Below, one piece after another: positions 24,601 through 38,229 of a DNA stretch of 64,000 bases (positions are counted from its first letter, which is position 1; the number at the start of each line of letters is the position of its first letter). The DNA is from Apis mellifera. Taxonomy: Eukaryota > Arthropoda > Insecta > Hymenoptera > Apidae. The stretch is from contig NC_037651.1 in the NCBI RefSeq assembly GCF_003254395.2, positions 5,022,001-5,086,000 of the forward strand, given 5' to 3'. Below the pieces are notes generated by a model, which saw only the letters and a list, made by a program, of their open reading frames with translations, was not told where the DNA came from and ran no database searches. A program made the translations under genes and the position numbers.

Positions 24601-27600
24601 ATTTTCATTTAGGCCGAACTGTCGGACGGGTGCAGCAATGATGATGGATGCATGGGTGGAAGCGATTTGGAAGGAGAAGGAAAACAAGTTTTGGTTGGAA
24701 TCTGTGCGATGGCAAAAAAATCTCAGAGTAAACCAATGAAAGAAATTTTAACAAGATTAGAAGAATTTGAATATATTAAAATAGTAGTATTTCCTGAAGA
24801 AGTTATTTTAAAAGTAATATTAGTAAAAAATAAGAAATATTTTAATTTTTATAAAAATTTTTATAAAAAAAATATGAATTTACAGGAGTCTGTAGAAGAT
24901 TGGCCAATTGTTGATTGTTTAATAAGTTTCCATAGTAAAGGTTTTCCTCTTGATAAAGCTATAAATTATGCTAATCTTAGAAATCCTTTTATCATTAATA
25001 ATTTGCCAATGCAATATGATATTCAAGTATGTAATATGTGATAAGTATTGACAAATATTATTAACATTATTGTTTTACATAATATTAATTCTATATTTAA
25101 TAGGATCGTAGAAGAGTTTATGCTATTTTAGAAAGTGAAGGAATTGAAATTCCAAGATATGCTGTCCTTGATAGAGACTCATCTGATCCAAAACGTATAC
25201 TATATATATTTTTGTTTTTACACTTATATATTGTACAAATAGATATACAAATAGAAAATTTATTTTAGATCATGAATTGGTGGAATCAGAAGATCATGTG
25301 GAAGTCAATGGTGTTACATTCAATAAACCATTTGTAGAAAAACCAGTATCTGCAGAGGATCATAACATTTATATTTATTACCCTACATCTGCAGGTGGTG
25401 GCAGTCAAAGATTATTTAGAAAGGTACATAATAAATTAAATAAAATTAAATTTTTTATTGTAATTATTTGAAATAATTAAAATTCATAGTTAAAAAAAAT
25501 AATTTTTTATATCTATCTTTTTAGATTGGAAGTCGTAGTAGTGTATATTCACCAGAATCTAGAGTGCGTAAAACTGGTTCTTATATTTATGAAGATTTCA
25601 TGCCAACTGATGGTACAGATGTTAAAGTTTATACTGTGGGTCCAGATTATGCTCATGCAGAAGCAAGAAAAAGTCCTGCTTTAGATGGTAAAGTCGAAAG
25701 AGATTCAGAGGGAAAAGAAATTCGATATCCAGTTATATTAAGTAATGCTGAAAAATTAATTAGTAGAAAAGTGTGTTTAGCTTTCAAACAAACTGTTTGT
25801 GGTTTTGATTTACTTAGGTATATTGAGTTTTATGTGTAATAAAATTAAAAGTAATAGTTTGATAATTTAATTATATAATATGTAATTTTTATTTAGAGCA
25901 AATGGCCAGTCATTTGTGTGTGACGTAAATGGATTTAGTTTTGTAAAAAATTCTAATAAATATTATGATGATTGTGCAAAAATTTTGGGAAATATGATTT
26001 TAAGAGAATTGGCACCAACTTTACACATACCATGGAGTGTTCCTTTTCAACTGGATGATCCACCTATTGTACCTACTACATTTGGAAAGATGTAATTCAA
26101 TTTTATATCAATGTTTTTAAATTATTTTTCTACATTAAGATTATATTAATGTTTTTATACATTATAGGATGGAATTACGATGCGTGGTTGCTGTTATAAG
26201 ACATGGAGATCGAACGCCGAAACAAAAAATGAAAGTAGAAGTTCGTCATCCGAAGTAAATATATGTTTTAAAAATATATTATATATAATTAAAGCATGAT
26301 ATTTCATTTATTTTATTTGATATAGATTTTTTGATATATTTGCAAAATATGACGGTTATAAACATGGTCATATTAAATTAAAAAGACCTAAACAATTGCA
26401 AGAAATATTGGATACTGCACGTAGTTTATTAGCCGAAATACAACATCGTGCAGCTGGACCAGAATTAGAAGAAAAACAAGGAAAATTAGAGCAATTGAAA
26501 AGTGTTTTAGAAATGTAAATATAATATGTAAATAATATATATATATATATATAATATTTAGAAAGGTATATAGTAGATTAAATAAAATTAAATTTTTTTG
26601 AATTTATTTGAAATAATTATATATATAAATTATTTTTTAGGTATGGTCATTTCTCAGGAATAAATCGCAAAGTGCAAATGAAATATCAGCCAAGAGGACG
26701 ACCCAGAGGAAGTTCATCAGATGATGGTATTGAATATAAAATGTATTTAAGAGATATATAAAGTATTTTAGAAATATATAGTTAAACTTTGCAGTATTTT
26801 CAAATATCTTTACTTTATCTATATTTTCATATCTTACATTTTTTAAGTTTAAAAAAAGTTATAAACTTCGGAAATTTTTTCTTTTTAAGATATAAATTGT
26901 TTTTGTTTATGATAAATCGTTATAGAAATGTTTAAAATATACTTAAAGAAAATACTAAAAATAATTTCTTTCTGCAATAAAATTTGATTATTTTGCATTA
27001 AAATTTTTATTGAAAACTTCTTAAAAAATTTCTGATATATTTCAAATTTTGTCATAATTTAATTTTTTAATGTTATCAAATTATCATATCATAATATTAT
27101 TATTATAAATTAAATATATAAATTTAAAATATTTATGTAAATTTAAATAGATTATTAATATATGTAATAAAATATGAAACAAAAAATTTCTTATTGTTTT
27201 CGTTTTTAGAATATTAATGCAATATGTGTATTATTGCAAAAAGAAATTAAAGTAATTTTTTTATATAAACATTCTTATAATTCTTTGTCATAAATAAAAT
27301 ATATTTATATCTCGAAATTTGTTTTGCTTTGGAAGCTTTATTCAAGAAAGAATATTTAATGAATTGATTATTGGTGTGGATTTTTAAATATATAGGTGTT
27401 TTTCTTATTAAAAAAATATTAGTTTTAATTATATTAGTGCAATTGTATTAATTATATATATAATCTAAAAAAATCAATCTTTTCCATAATTTTTTATAAA
27501 GTTCTTCAAGTGTTGTATTAGAATGATTTCAGTTTGTTATAATGACTATATAATCATTTTATTTTTTCGAAGAGTGATTATATTTTGAAAAAAAATAATT

Positions 27601-30600
27601 TTCAAATCTATATTTAAATAACTTTTTTTTTTATTTTTAAAATGAATAAAATATAATAAGTAATTTGGTTACTTATTTTTTATTTCAATTATATAAATAA
27701 TATTATTATAATCTTATTTTTATTAGATCGACTTGGAGAACCATCTCTTGTATTGATATTGAAATGGGGTGGAGAATTAACACCAGCTGGCCGTATTCAG
27801 GCGGAAGAATTAGGAAGAATATTTCGTTGCATGTATCCTGGTGGTCAAGGTAGACACCTTAGTGGTTCGTATCTTATATTCATACGCTTATCACGCTCAT
27901 TCTTAAATATAATGAGATTGTTTGTTGAATAAGTTTTATATATTGGCTGAATTCCGATTGATCTTATCATTTTCAAATGCTCAAAATTGATATTGCAGAT
28001 AATAAGAGTGAATTCAATGTTTTATAAAAAATTTTTTATTTTATCAAATTAATCTATAGTAGTAAGTACATATATACATATATTTTTTTTCTTTTTAATA
28101 TAAAAAAAAATTTTATAAAAAACAAAAAACTTTTTTAAATAGTCATATTTCTATTCTTTTCGATCTTATTCATAATTAATTAATCCATTATTTTTCTTGA
28201 ATATATTAATTAATTATTAATATAAATTCTGTTTTAAAAACTGTGCTTATATATTTTGGAAAAAGATAAAGAAAATATTTTAACTTTATAAATATACTTA
28301 TTATATCTAATATTTAAAGAAAACTATTTTAAGAGAAAAAAATAATAGATAAAATAATATATAAAAATCTTTTGTTATGTTCATTTTATCTGCAATTCCT
28401 AATATAAATAGATATAAAAGAATTTAATTGAAATAGAATTTATATGTATTTAAATAATTAGATATATATAACTTATTTAATTTATTTATTTAACAGAATA
28501 TAAAATTTATTATTATTATTCTATTTAAAGATAGAAATATTTTACTAAATTTTAAACTTTTAATTCAATTTTTGATTTAATTTTTTATTCAAATTTTGAT
28601 TGAAAAATAATAAATATCTTATATTTTTACAAAAATCTTTGATTCATAGATAATTTCAAATATTATTTCAGAGGAAGACTCAGAGATGTTACCAAATCAC
28701 GGTAACTTTTTATTTTGAATCAGTGCTTTTTTGTAGTTATATGTAGATTGTGCTATAGATACATAGAAATAGTAATTTTAAAGTAATAATAAGTTTTTAT
28801 TAAAAAATTTTTATTATTTACAAATTGACAAAATATGATCAGCTTAAAAAGTATCAAAAGATAAAATAAAAAAATGCTATTTCTATGTTAATTTAATGAT
28901 TATTTCATTTTATTGCATTGAAATGCTTTATTGTTTAAGCTAGTTGCTTTTTATCTATTTTTTGGCCTTAAATGTTTATCAAATCTATCTTTTTTTTCCA
29001 ATAAGTTTTTCATTCATGCAGTTATCATATTTAATATATATATATATACGCGCGCACGCGTGCGCATACACACACACACACACACACTACAAATTTTTAT
29101 ATATTGTTACAATTTTTATTGTAAACAATTTTAAATATGTTTTCACTTTATAAATATTATTTTTGTAATATTATTTAAGAAAGTATTATTAAAAAATAAA
29201 ACATATGTTTAATCTGAATGATTATATATAATCTGACAATGTTTAATCTGAAAAAATCATGTTTGTAAATTTAATTAAAATTATTTATATGTAAATAAAT
29301 TGATTAATGATTAACGTTAAAAATTAATGATTTTTTATAATCATTTTAACAAAACATAAATCATCCAATAAAATCATACTTTATGTTTATTGAAAATGAA
29401 AAATATATTTCATTTTTATTACATTTTTCTGAAATATTATTATTAAATATATGTAGGTGATTATGCTGGAGCACAAGGTTTAGGATTGCTCAGACTTCAT
29501 TCAACATTTCGACATGACTTGAAAATTTATGCAAGTGATGAAGGAAGAGTTCAAATGACTGCTGCAGCTTTTGCAAAAGGTTTACTTGCATTGGAAGGTG
29601 AATTAACACCTATATTAGTACAAATGGTAAAAAGTGCTAATACTAATGGCTTGTTGGATAATGATTGTGACAGTAGTAAATATCAGAATATGTATGTAAG
29701 ACAACCTACATAAATATTATTATAAAATTTTAAATAAATTCTAACTGTAGATTTTTATAGGGTAAAAACACGATTACATGAATTATTACAACAAGATCGA
29801 GAATTTACACATGAAGATAGAGAACAAATAAATCCTGGTAATGCATTGAGTATCAATGCAGCAATGGATTTTGTTAAAAATCCTGTTCGTTGTTGTCAAC
29901 ATGTTCATACTTTGATTCAGAAGCTAATGGATATCGTGCGTATTAAAAAAGACGATCCTAAAACTAAAGGTATGATTTTATATATAATTGTCATTATAAA
30001 ATTATATTTATTTACAATTATTTATTCAACATATTTAGATGCAATTCTTTATCATGGTGAAACGTGGGAATTAATGGGTCGTCGATGGGGGAAAATTGAA
30101 AAAGATTTTTGTACTAAAAATAAGCGATTTGATATATCAAAAATTCCAGATATTTATGATTGTATAAAATATGATTTACAACATAACAATCATACATTAC
30201 AATTTGAACATGCAGAAGAATTATATATTTATTCTAAATATTTGGCAGATATTGTAATACCACAGGTGAAAATTTCAATATTTTTTATTTTTCAAAAAAA
30301 GAAGAAATTTAATTTTAAGTTTTTTTAGGAATATGGATTAACAGTACAAGAGAAACTTACTATAGGTCAAGGTATTTGCACTCCACTTTTAAAAAAAATA
30401 AGAGCAGATTTGCAGAGAAATATCGAGGAATCCGGAGAAGAAACAGTCAATAGGCTTAATCCAAGGTAAAATTAAGTTTTTATAATAATGTATGTATAAA
30501 ATTTATAATATATTATAAATAAAATATAATATTTTATTATATATTTTAGATACTCCCATGGTGTTTCTAGTCCTGGTCGACATGTGCGCACGCGACTTTA

Positions 30601-32407
30601 TTTCACAAGTGAAAGCCACGTGCATTCTCTGCTCACTGTTCTACGTTATGGCGGTTTACTTGATGTATATATCTATATAATTATTTTATATAATATATGT
30701 ATAAAAAGATATTAATTAATTTAAATTATACAGGTTATGAAAGATGAACAATGGCGCCGAGCTATGGAGTATGTTAGCATGGTTTCTGAATTAAATTATA
30801 TGTCTCAAATTGTGGTTATGTTGTATGAAGATCCAACTAAAGATCCCAGTAGTGAAGAACGTTTTCATGTTGAATTACATTTCAGTCCTGGTGTAAATTG
30901 TTGTGTGCAAAAAAATTTACCACCAGGGCCAGGTTTCAGACCTCATTCACGCAATGAAAGTAGTCATAATGTAGTAAGTAAATTTTAATACTTTCATTTC
31001 ATGTGATCATAAAAATATTTTTAAATATAAAACTAGAATACAGGACTACAAATATTTTTAGGGTGAAAGTGGTGGTTCTGCTCAAGATACCATTTCACAG
31101 TGTAGTACTCGAATAGAAGAAGAAGATGTAGAATTGGGAATTTTAGAAGATGATTTTATGAATCCACCATTGCAATCTGTATGTATAAATATCTTCAATT
31201 AAAATTATAAATAAGTATAATATCTTTTATGTGATACTTAGGAAACACCTCCATCAACAATGGAGACAGATACTGTAGATGCAATAATAGATAGTCCAAC
31301 AACTAGTAAAGCAATTGATATGATGGATTTACATCCTAATATGATGGATGAACCATTTGATAGTGGCTTTTTACAGAGCTCTGCACCAATTCCAATAAGG
31401 TATATAAATTTAATGAACTTTTTTTTCATAAATTTTTAATGAAGTCTGGATCAAATATTTTTAATATAAATATTTTTTATATAAAATATTATATCATTAT
31501 AATCAATTATATCATTTTTTTTTAATTCAATAATTAGAACTATCTTTTATAATATTTAGTGCTAGAACTGTAGCTGGTCATGAAGCAGCAAGACTTGGTA
31601 GTCAATTAGCTGCAAGTCAACGTCAACGACGTGATACAGAAAGAGGGACAATAGTTGAACCACGTGCTCGCAGTTATGATCATCAAAGACAAGACAAATC
31701 CGAAAAAGGTAATATATTACTATTATAATTATTTGTATTATTTAATATTTTAAGACTAATGTATATATTTTATTTATAATAACAAATCTATTCTAATATT
31801 TTTTTAATTATGCATGACAGTGATATTTAACAAAAAAAGAAATGTGAATAGTAATATTATAAAATTAATAATTTAGTAGTATTATAAAATTAATAACTAG
31901 CAATATAGTATTATAAATACAGTATTATATTGTAAAAACATTATATATTACTAGTAATTTTACTTCTTGAATATTTATGATTAACATGAATACTCAGATT
32001 TCATTAGAAAATCTGGTATTTTTTGTGCCTTTTTTTATAGCTGCGGACAAGCTGCAGTATCAGAGCTTGGACGCTGTAAACAAAGAAGGTATGTCGGTTT
32101 CTATTATAATTTTAGTAAATTATAATATATTATTTTATCATAGGTAATCATTATAGAATTTTTATTTGAACTTTTAATATTTTATATCATCGTGATATAA
32201 TAAGAATTTATAATCTTTTTTTCTTTTTATTAATTTATTTTTATAAAAAAGGAAGATTTAATTATTTAGTTGATTATTAAAATTATTCTATGCTTTTGAA
32301 ATAGTAATTTTTGTAGTTGCTGACCACTGTAACTTATATCTTTTATTTTTTTCTATAAAATATAAGAATATAATTTTTTTTCATAATTATTTTATTATCA
32401 ATAGTTA

Positions 32408-32506
<99 letters not shown>

Positions 32507-35500
32507 ATATATATATAATATATTATATATATTTTATTATCAATGCACCCATTTATCATAGATGCTTTTCAATATCATATCTAATCCTTAATTTTATATA
32601 TTTTAATCCTTAATATTATTTTTTATATCGTAATATTACATATTTCTCTAATTTAGTGACTTTTCTTAATTTTAATTATTTTAAAATTGATTCCAATTTT
32701 TTTTTTAAAGTTTTATTTTATCTCTAAAGAAATAAAAAAAAATCAATCAAAATAACTTTAAAAAAAATAAGTAAATGTAAATGCTAAAAATAAGGATTTC
32801 TTTAAATTCGAGAAAAAACATATCGACAACTTAATCTATGATAAATTTTTATTTTATTGCAAAATCATTAATAATATTTTTCCCAATATCTTCGTCTAAT
32901 TTGTTCTTTTAATAAAGCTTTAAAAATAAAGCTTTAAAAAAAAATTAAATGATTAAAATTAAGGAAAATCATTAAATTACAAAATTATCTTATATATTTA
33001 TCAATTTTTTTGTATTTATTTAGTTCTATGTGTAATGTATAAATAAAGTTTATTATTGTTCTAAATACTATAATATTATAAAATTCTTATCAATTTAAAT
33101 TTAATAAATAGATATCCAAATAAAATCATATTGCATAAAGAAATAGAATTAATGTTATTAAATAACTAATATATTAAATAACTAATAATAAAATTAACAA
33201 AGAGATGCAATATTAGATGAAAATAGGAAAAGTCAGTTGAAATAACTCTTTGCTCAGCGATAGTTGTGCGCGTGGAAGCCAACTAATTTATGCGGACGAC
33301 TGTTTGCATTACACATTGACCATTAGTGTAATTCATTCAGCCGTCATCCTAATTCCTTTATTCCTAAATCATTATTCCATTAAAATTTGCAGTTGATTAG
33401 TGCTTAGTTATTTTCTAAAATCATATCACAGCTTTTTCTTCATATTTTCATATCTATTAATGTTATACAATTATATTTAATTTTAATTTTTTTTATGATT
33501 TTCAATTGTAAATTTATTATTATTTTTTTTACTTTGTTTATTGTTTATTACAGAAGTATAATATAACAGTTCAAAAAAGAAATAGAAATATTGATGTTAT
33601 ATAAATACAGTTTTTATACAATATATATGAATATAAAATATGAATAGAAATTTCATATGAATTTTAAAAGAAAGAATTTTATTTTAATCTTAATTTTTTT
33701 TGTATAGAAACAATAAAAATAATTTTTTTTATTTAATATGATAATTTTGTTAAAATTTTATTTTTTATATATTATCAAAAGTTTATTTTATTATTAGTTT
33801 AGAAATTCTAAGCACAAATTCGATTTATTTGAAAAAATTGAAATACAAATGTTATAAATGAAATAATAAATAATTGAAACAATTATCATTAAATTTTTTA
33901 TTTTTAATCATCATCATCATCGTATAAAATCATAATAATATTAAATTATTAATAAAATTCATAAATTTTAATTGTTGTCTAGTTGGCTTACTGGTTGCAT
34001 GGCTATCGTGTGCCATGGGTGTGTAACACTAACCAAATTTATGTCTTCTAAGCGCAAATAATTTGAAGTATATATCGTTCTGTTCCAGTGTATTTTTTTC
34101 AGTTATTTTATTCCTTCGTTGGTAACGAATCTTTTTATTAAAAACGTCGTCTGCAACGTCGAATTCTTACAATATAATTAATCATCTTCGATTCTAAATT
34201 TATAGATTATTATTATAAAAAAAATATTTAAAAAATTATTGAATGTTTAAAGTATTCTATATTGTTCTTTTATAAAACATTCAATATTAAACATTATTTT
34301 TAAAATCTATTATTATCCTTAAAATTACTATCTATTTTTAAGAATCTTAAATATTTCAATGAATTTTTTTATTATAAAATCTCAGTAAGTTTAATTTTTA
34401 ATTTAAGTTTTAATTTAATTACCGACGACGTAACCAAAGGTTCTTGCCAATATTATTTTGATTTCGATGGTGATGGGTTTATTATTTAATCATCTATTTC
34501 TTTTCTTTTCTTTTCTTTCCTTCCTTTGTACCTAATCCTGCTGTTACATTGTCATCATTCGTTCATTTTAATTGCACTGTTCTCTCTTTTATATCATCGA
34601 ATTATATCATTGAAATTATGCATGCAATATATACAATACAGAAAAGCATGTAACAGAGCAATGGCATTTAGAAAGATCTGGCCAGGTTTCGCTAAATGTG
34701 CCAGTGCAAAAATTGCTGAGTCTACCGCATTCCTTCAGTTCACCGGAGTTTCCAGTTCCTTCGGTAGAAACATCCATTCTGAACTCAACACCTTTGGTGA
34801 CTTTACATACATCTCCTCTGATTTCACCGAACAGCCGGATCTCCGACGTAACAAATATCATGTTTCCGGTCCCTACGATTCGTTCTTCATATCTTGATGT
34901 TAATATTAAACAGCCCGATGATTTTAATCCACGTTCCCAAAATAAGAAATATGGACGTTCTCATTCAGAAATGATTCTTCCTGGGATTGAGCGTAGCGGT
35001 GAGTTAATCGATTCTTCGAAACTGTCATCAAGTAATTCGTGGCTAAAATCCTTTTTCTCGTTATTTTTGCATGAAAGAACCCCGAAAACAGTGACATTCA
35101 CATTGGGGCAAATTACAATAGAAAAATATTTTCATTCTTTGTTGCCTTATATATCCAAATGTTTTTGTTATAACTGTAATATTTCGAAGCTGATTCTGAA
35201 GAGCAAAGATCTTCCACTTGTTGAACATTTTAACTTTGATGTTTATTTCGCACGCTCATTCTCGCATAAGTTTTTTAATTATTCCTGTTATTTAAATCTG
35301 TAGAAGAATGCAGATTCCAATTGTATTCCTCGCAATATCTCTTTTGATAATAATTGTAGGAATTTTAAAGAAATCTTCCAATTAAATTATCCTAATTTAT
35401 CCTTTGAAAGATAGATTTCCTACATTCCTTGAAAGACAGTCTTTTTATTCAGAATTAAGATTTGATCATTCTTCCGTGTACACGCATTATTTAAAAGGCA

Positions 35501-38229
35501 ATGATCACAGTGAATCAATACTATTTAAAAAGAAAAAGAAGTGGAGATTTAACAAAAATGTAACACGACGAACATTCAATGGTGGCAGTGTAATAGTTAA
35601 GAATACACATATCGTAATTAAAAAATTATTCTGTCTTAATTTGAGGTATAATGTTTTTTCTTATATCGATGCAATTTATTCAAATAAGTATGGTGAAAGA
35701 CTCAATTCAAAAATATATAAATGTTGGTCTTATCCTAATTTGAATCTCCAATGGCACAGAGACCTGGTATATATATCAGATCATAATAGTATGCTTTATC
35801 ATATGTTCCCAACGCACGATAATAATGTTCATAATGACCACGATATTCCTGGCAAGTATAACCATTGTTCCAAAAATCCATGTGAACCATTTTCCCGACT
35901 CCAGCCTCAATGATCCTTCTCATCTCCAGACACACGACCTTCGATCATTCAACCTGACCCTACCTGCACAGCAAGGCGCCACCGTCACAGTATCTCCGGA
36001 CAGATGAGTTATTTCAAGCTGTTGGGCTACAACGTCAACAAGAAGTTGACTGGATCAGCGAACAGTTTATTCAGCACAGCTGTTATTAGTGGATCTTCTA
36101 GTGCTCCAAATCTTAAGGATATGGTACCTCCTCATGCTTCTGCTGTTGCGGGTGAGTCTTAGCTTTTTTTTTTTTTAAACCTTACTTGATTTTAAAATTA
36201 GTATTTTTATTGGTATATACTATTAAAATATATAATAATATTTTTATTCATAATTTAATTTTATCCATTAGCAATAGAAGGTTTTGGTGGTGTACCACCA
36301 ATAAGACCTTTGGAAACTCTTCATAATGCATTGTCATTGCGTCAGTTGGATTCCTTTCTGGAAATGATGACTAGTGCTCCTTTGTTTCGAACACCTGCTT
36401 CTTCGCCTCCAAAATATTCTTCTCCTGGTGGATCAACGCATGAGTCAGTTAATCAAAATCTCAATATTGGAGGAATCAATCGCGAGTACCACTCTTCCGA
36501 CTTGGAAGCTGTCAGGTACCGTAAGAAATTAAGTAAACCATCATTGTGAGTATTAAGTTTTTTTCTTTTCTTTTTTCTTGTTCATCGGCATATTAATAAA
36601 AAATGATTTTTTCTAGAATTTAATTTTTTTTTTATTTCTTTTTCCAATTACATATATTATAAAGATAGAATAATTGATTTTCTTCTTAGGTATATTGCGC
36701 CAACTCCAATACAATATAAATCTTCTAATGATGGAGAATCTTGTGATATAAGAAATCAGTTATCACCAACCAGTCCTAATAGTAAGTGTTGTATACAAAA
36801 TAGTTCTGTTAGAAGTCTCAAAAATAATAGTTCTAATTGTAATGATATAAAAATTTATCATTCTCTGTCAGAAATATCTTCTTTGATGTTGCTATAATTT
36901 TATTGTATTATTGTATTATAATATATATATTTACAATATATATTATGTATATTTTATTTAATTTTTAATTTAATAATAAATTAATTTGTTAAACAATTAT
37001 TTAATAATGTATTTAATATGGAATATTATCATTATTATTATTAATATTAAATTTAGTATTGAATGATTTAGGTACTGGATGGAGTAGCGAACCACAATCA
37101 TTTCTCTCTTCTGAACCTTCATCTCCTGCACCAACTTCAACAGGAGAATGCAGTATGTCTATAAGTCTAATCAGTAATGATGGGTAATTAAAATTTAATT
37201 ATTGATAAATTTAATTCATTAAAAAAATGAATAATACATGAAAAATAAATTTATTTTTATGTTTATAGAGCACAATCATTTAATACAGGTCATAAATATC
37301 CTACAACTCCGTGTCTTGATGTGGATTTCAATGAATTTTGTATAAATATAGATCAAGAGCATAGAGAAAGTCGTGGTAGCGTATCATATACTGATTATTA
37401 TAGCAATGAAGATGGACAAATACGAAACTGTGGTTTTGGAGCAGGTTTCACTAGTAATTTAGAAAAAATCATGCGTACTGATAATCTTCCTATTGATAAT
37501 ATGGATGATGATGAGGATCATACAATTACTTTAAAACAAACTGAAGAACAAAAGAAACAAGATGTCAAACAAATATTTGAACAAAAAGAAAATTTAAATA
37601 CAAAATCTAGTAGTGGTTACAAAAAAATTGGAAGGTAAATATTTTATTAAAAACGTTTTTTTTTTTTATGATTTTAAATTATTTTGCATTTTTTAATTTT
37701 ATTAATTGCAATTTATTAATAATTTTTTTTAATTGCATTTTCTCTTAGATTTCTCGTTGAAAGCATGGAAATATCAGACGAAGATGTCAGAATTAAAGAA
37801 ATAGATAATATAGACAAGATAAAAACATCTGTGTTTCAAAAAACTGAATCTTCTAATGCAGAAAAAGTACAAAAGAACAGAGATAGTAATGAAGCTGTAT
37901 ATGAACAGAAAAAACCTCATTCTTTTAATAGTTGTAAAAGAAAAAATTTTTCTCGATCTCAAAGTGTTTCTATGCCAAAAACTTCAACACAAAAATCTGA
38001 GACAAATTATAGTTACAAGTGTACATCAAAATTAAGCTCTCTTTCAAACATGTCAGATAAGGACTTGGAAAATTGGAAGCAAAGCATGATGGAATCAAAA
38101 GATCCTTTTTCAATAGAAATGAAATCTGAGGAACCAATTCTGACATTGGCTAGCAGTATAACAAGTAGCTCTAGTGTGACAATAGGCTTTAATGTTCAAG
38201 ATGAAAAAAAAGAAAAATTTGATCCCTGA
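21661..38229 (+). CDS. PPIP5K: Inositol hexakisphosphate and diphosphoinositol-pentakisphosphate kinase (PPIP5K/Vip1)
   Basis: Bifunctional cytosolic enzyme: an ATP-grasp kinase makes inositol pyrophosphates (1-InsP7, InsP8) and a histidine-phosphatase-like domain removes the phosphate. Main exons: 21661-21693, 22027-22134, 24613-24813, 24886-25026, 25104-25194, 25269-25423, 25525-25817, 25897-26091, 26168-26254, 26326-26514, 26641-26726, 27727-27849, 29457-29691, 29761-29969, 30039-30265, 30329-30465, 30550-30664, 30734-30973, 31062-31178, 31242-31399, 31560-31708, 32041-32088, 34672-34998, 35930-36151, 36272-36545, 36690-36781, 37072-37183, 37269-37634, 37749-38229 (1736 codons). Kinase motifs: [60 protein letters not shown]. 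Phosphatase: [14 protein letters not shown] and the late [10 protein letters not shown] (HV where acid phosphatases have HD, usual in this family). The C-terminal blocks [14 protein letters not shown] and [14 protein letters not shown] prove the distant last exons belong here. Confidence 0.95.
23388..23480 (+). CDS. Possible alternative first (or cassette) exon of PPIP5K
   Basis: An open stretch of 31 codons starting with ATG ([18 protein letters not shown]... ending PYWQMM) and followed by a gtagag donor. It lies in the intron between 22134 and 24613, and its phase (0) joins cleanly to the exon at 24613. Its codons look like coding sequence against the A+T-rich intron. If used, it replaces the normal N-terminus. 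A weak acceptor (tttgag) just upstream could instead make it an internal exon of 34 or so codons. No transcript evidence here. Confidence 0.45.
28672..28701 (+). CDS. 30-base in-frame cassette exon of PPIP5K
   Basis: Flanked by ttatttcag and gtaact, this exon would insert ten residues ([10 protein letters not shown]) between CMYPGGQ and [10 protein letters not shown] in the phosphatase domain. Both phases fit (G|AG ... CAC G|GT). The human enzyme joins the two flanks directly, so the insert is optional. A second choice nearby is a downstream donor at 27865 that adds five residues (RHLSG or similar) to the preceding exon. Confidence 0.55.
29034..29088. repeat. Alternating purine-pyrimidine tract (TA)n-(CG)n-(CA)n
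   Basis: In a PPIP5K intron. About 55 bases of almost unbroken purine/pyrimidine alternation, with the 14-base palindrome GCGCACGCGTGCGC at 29052-29065 followed by a CA run. Such tracts can adopt Z-DNA. The CG cluster is striking in this A+T-rich intron. Confidence 0.8.
32411..32500. repeat. Long (TA)n microsatellite
   Basis: About 90 bases of nearly pure TA repeat in the PPIP5K intron 32089-34671. Likely length-polymorphic and prone to cruciform formation. Confidence 0.95.
33225..34170 (+). promoter_or_regulatory. G+C islands in the long PPIP5K intron; possible internal promoter or RNA
   Basis: Two patches (about 33235-33360 and 33975-34170) have far more G+C and CG than the surrounding intron. 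The second includes a stem TGGTT/AACCA enclosing ATGGC/GCCAT (about 33985-34036). They lie between the 48-base cassette exon and the C-terminal exon block, where an internal promoter, enhancer or intronic RNA could sit. Function is not established. Confidence 0.3.

Noticed and set aside
28931..29153. Two overlapping plus-strand open frames across the CG/CA tract
   Set aside because: They encode HTHTHT-type repeats from the dinucleotide tract in an intron; no splice or family support.
34526..34897. 123-codon open frame overlapping the PPIP5K exon at 34672
   Set aside because: Wrong frame: the exon read in the PPIP5K frame links both neighbours and gives the conserved tail.
35735..35935. Minus-strand open frame antisense to the open PPIP5K intron
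   Set aside because: Shadow of the plus-strand sequence; no start context or homology.
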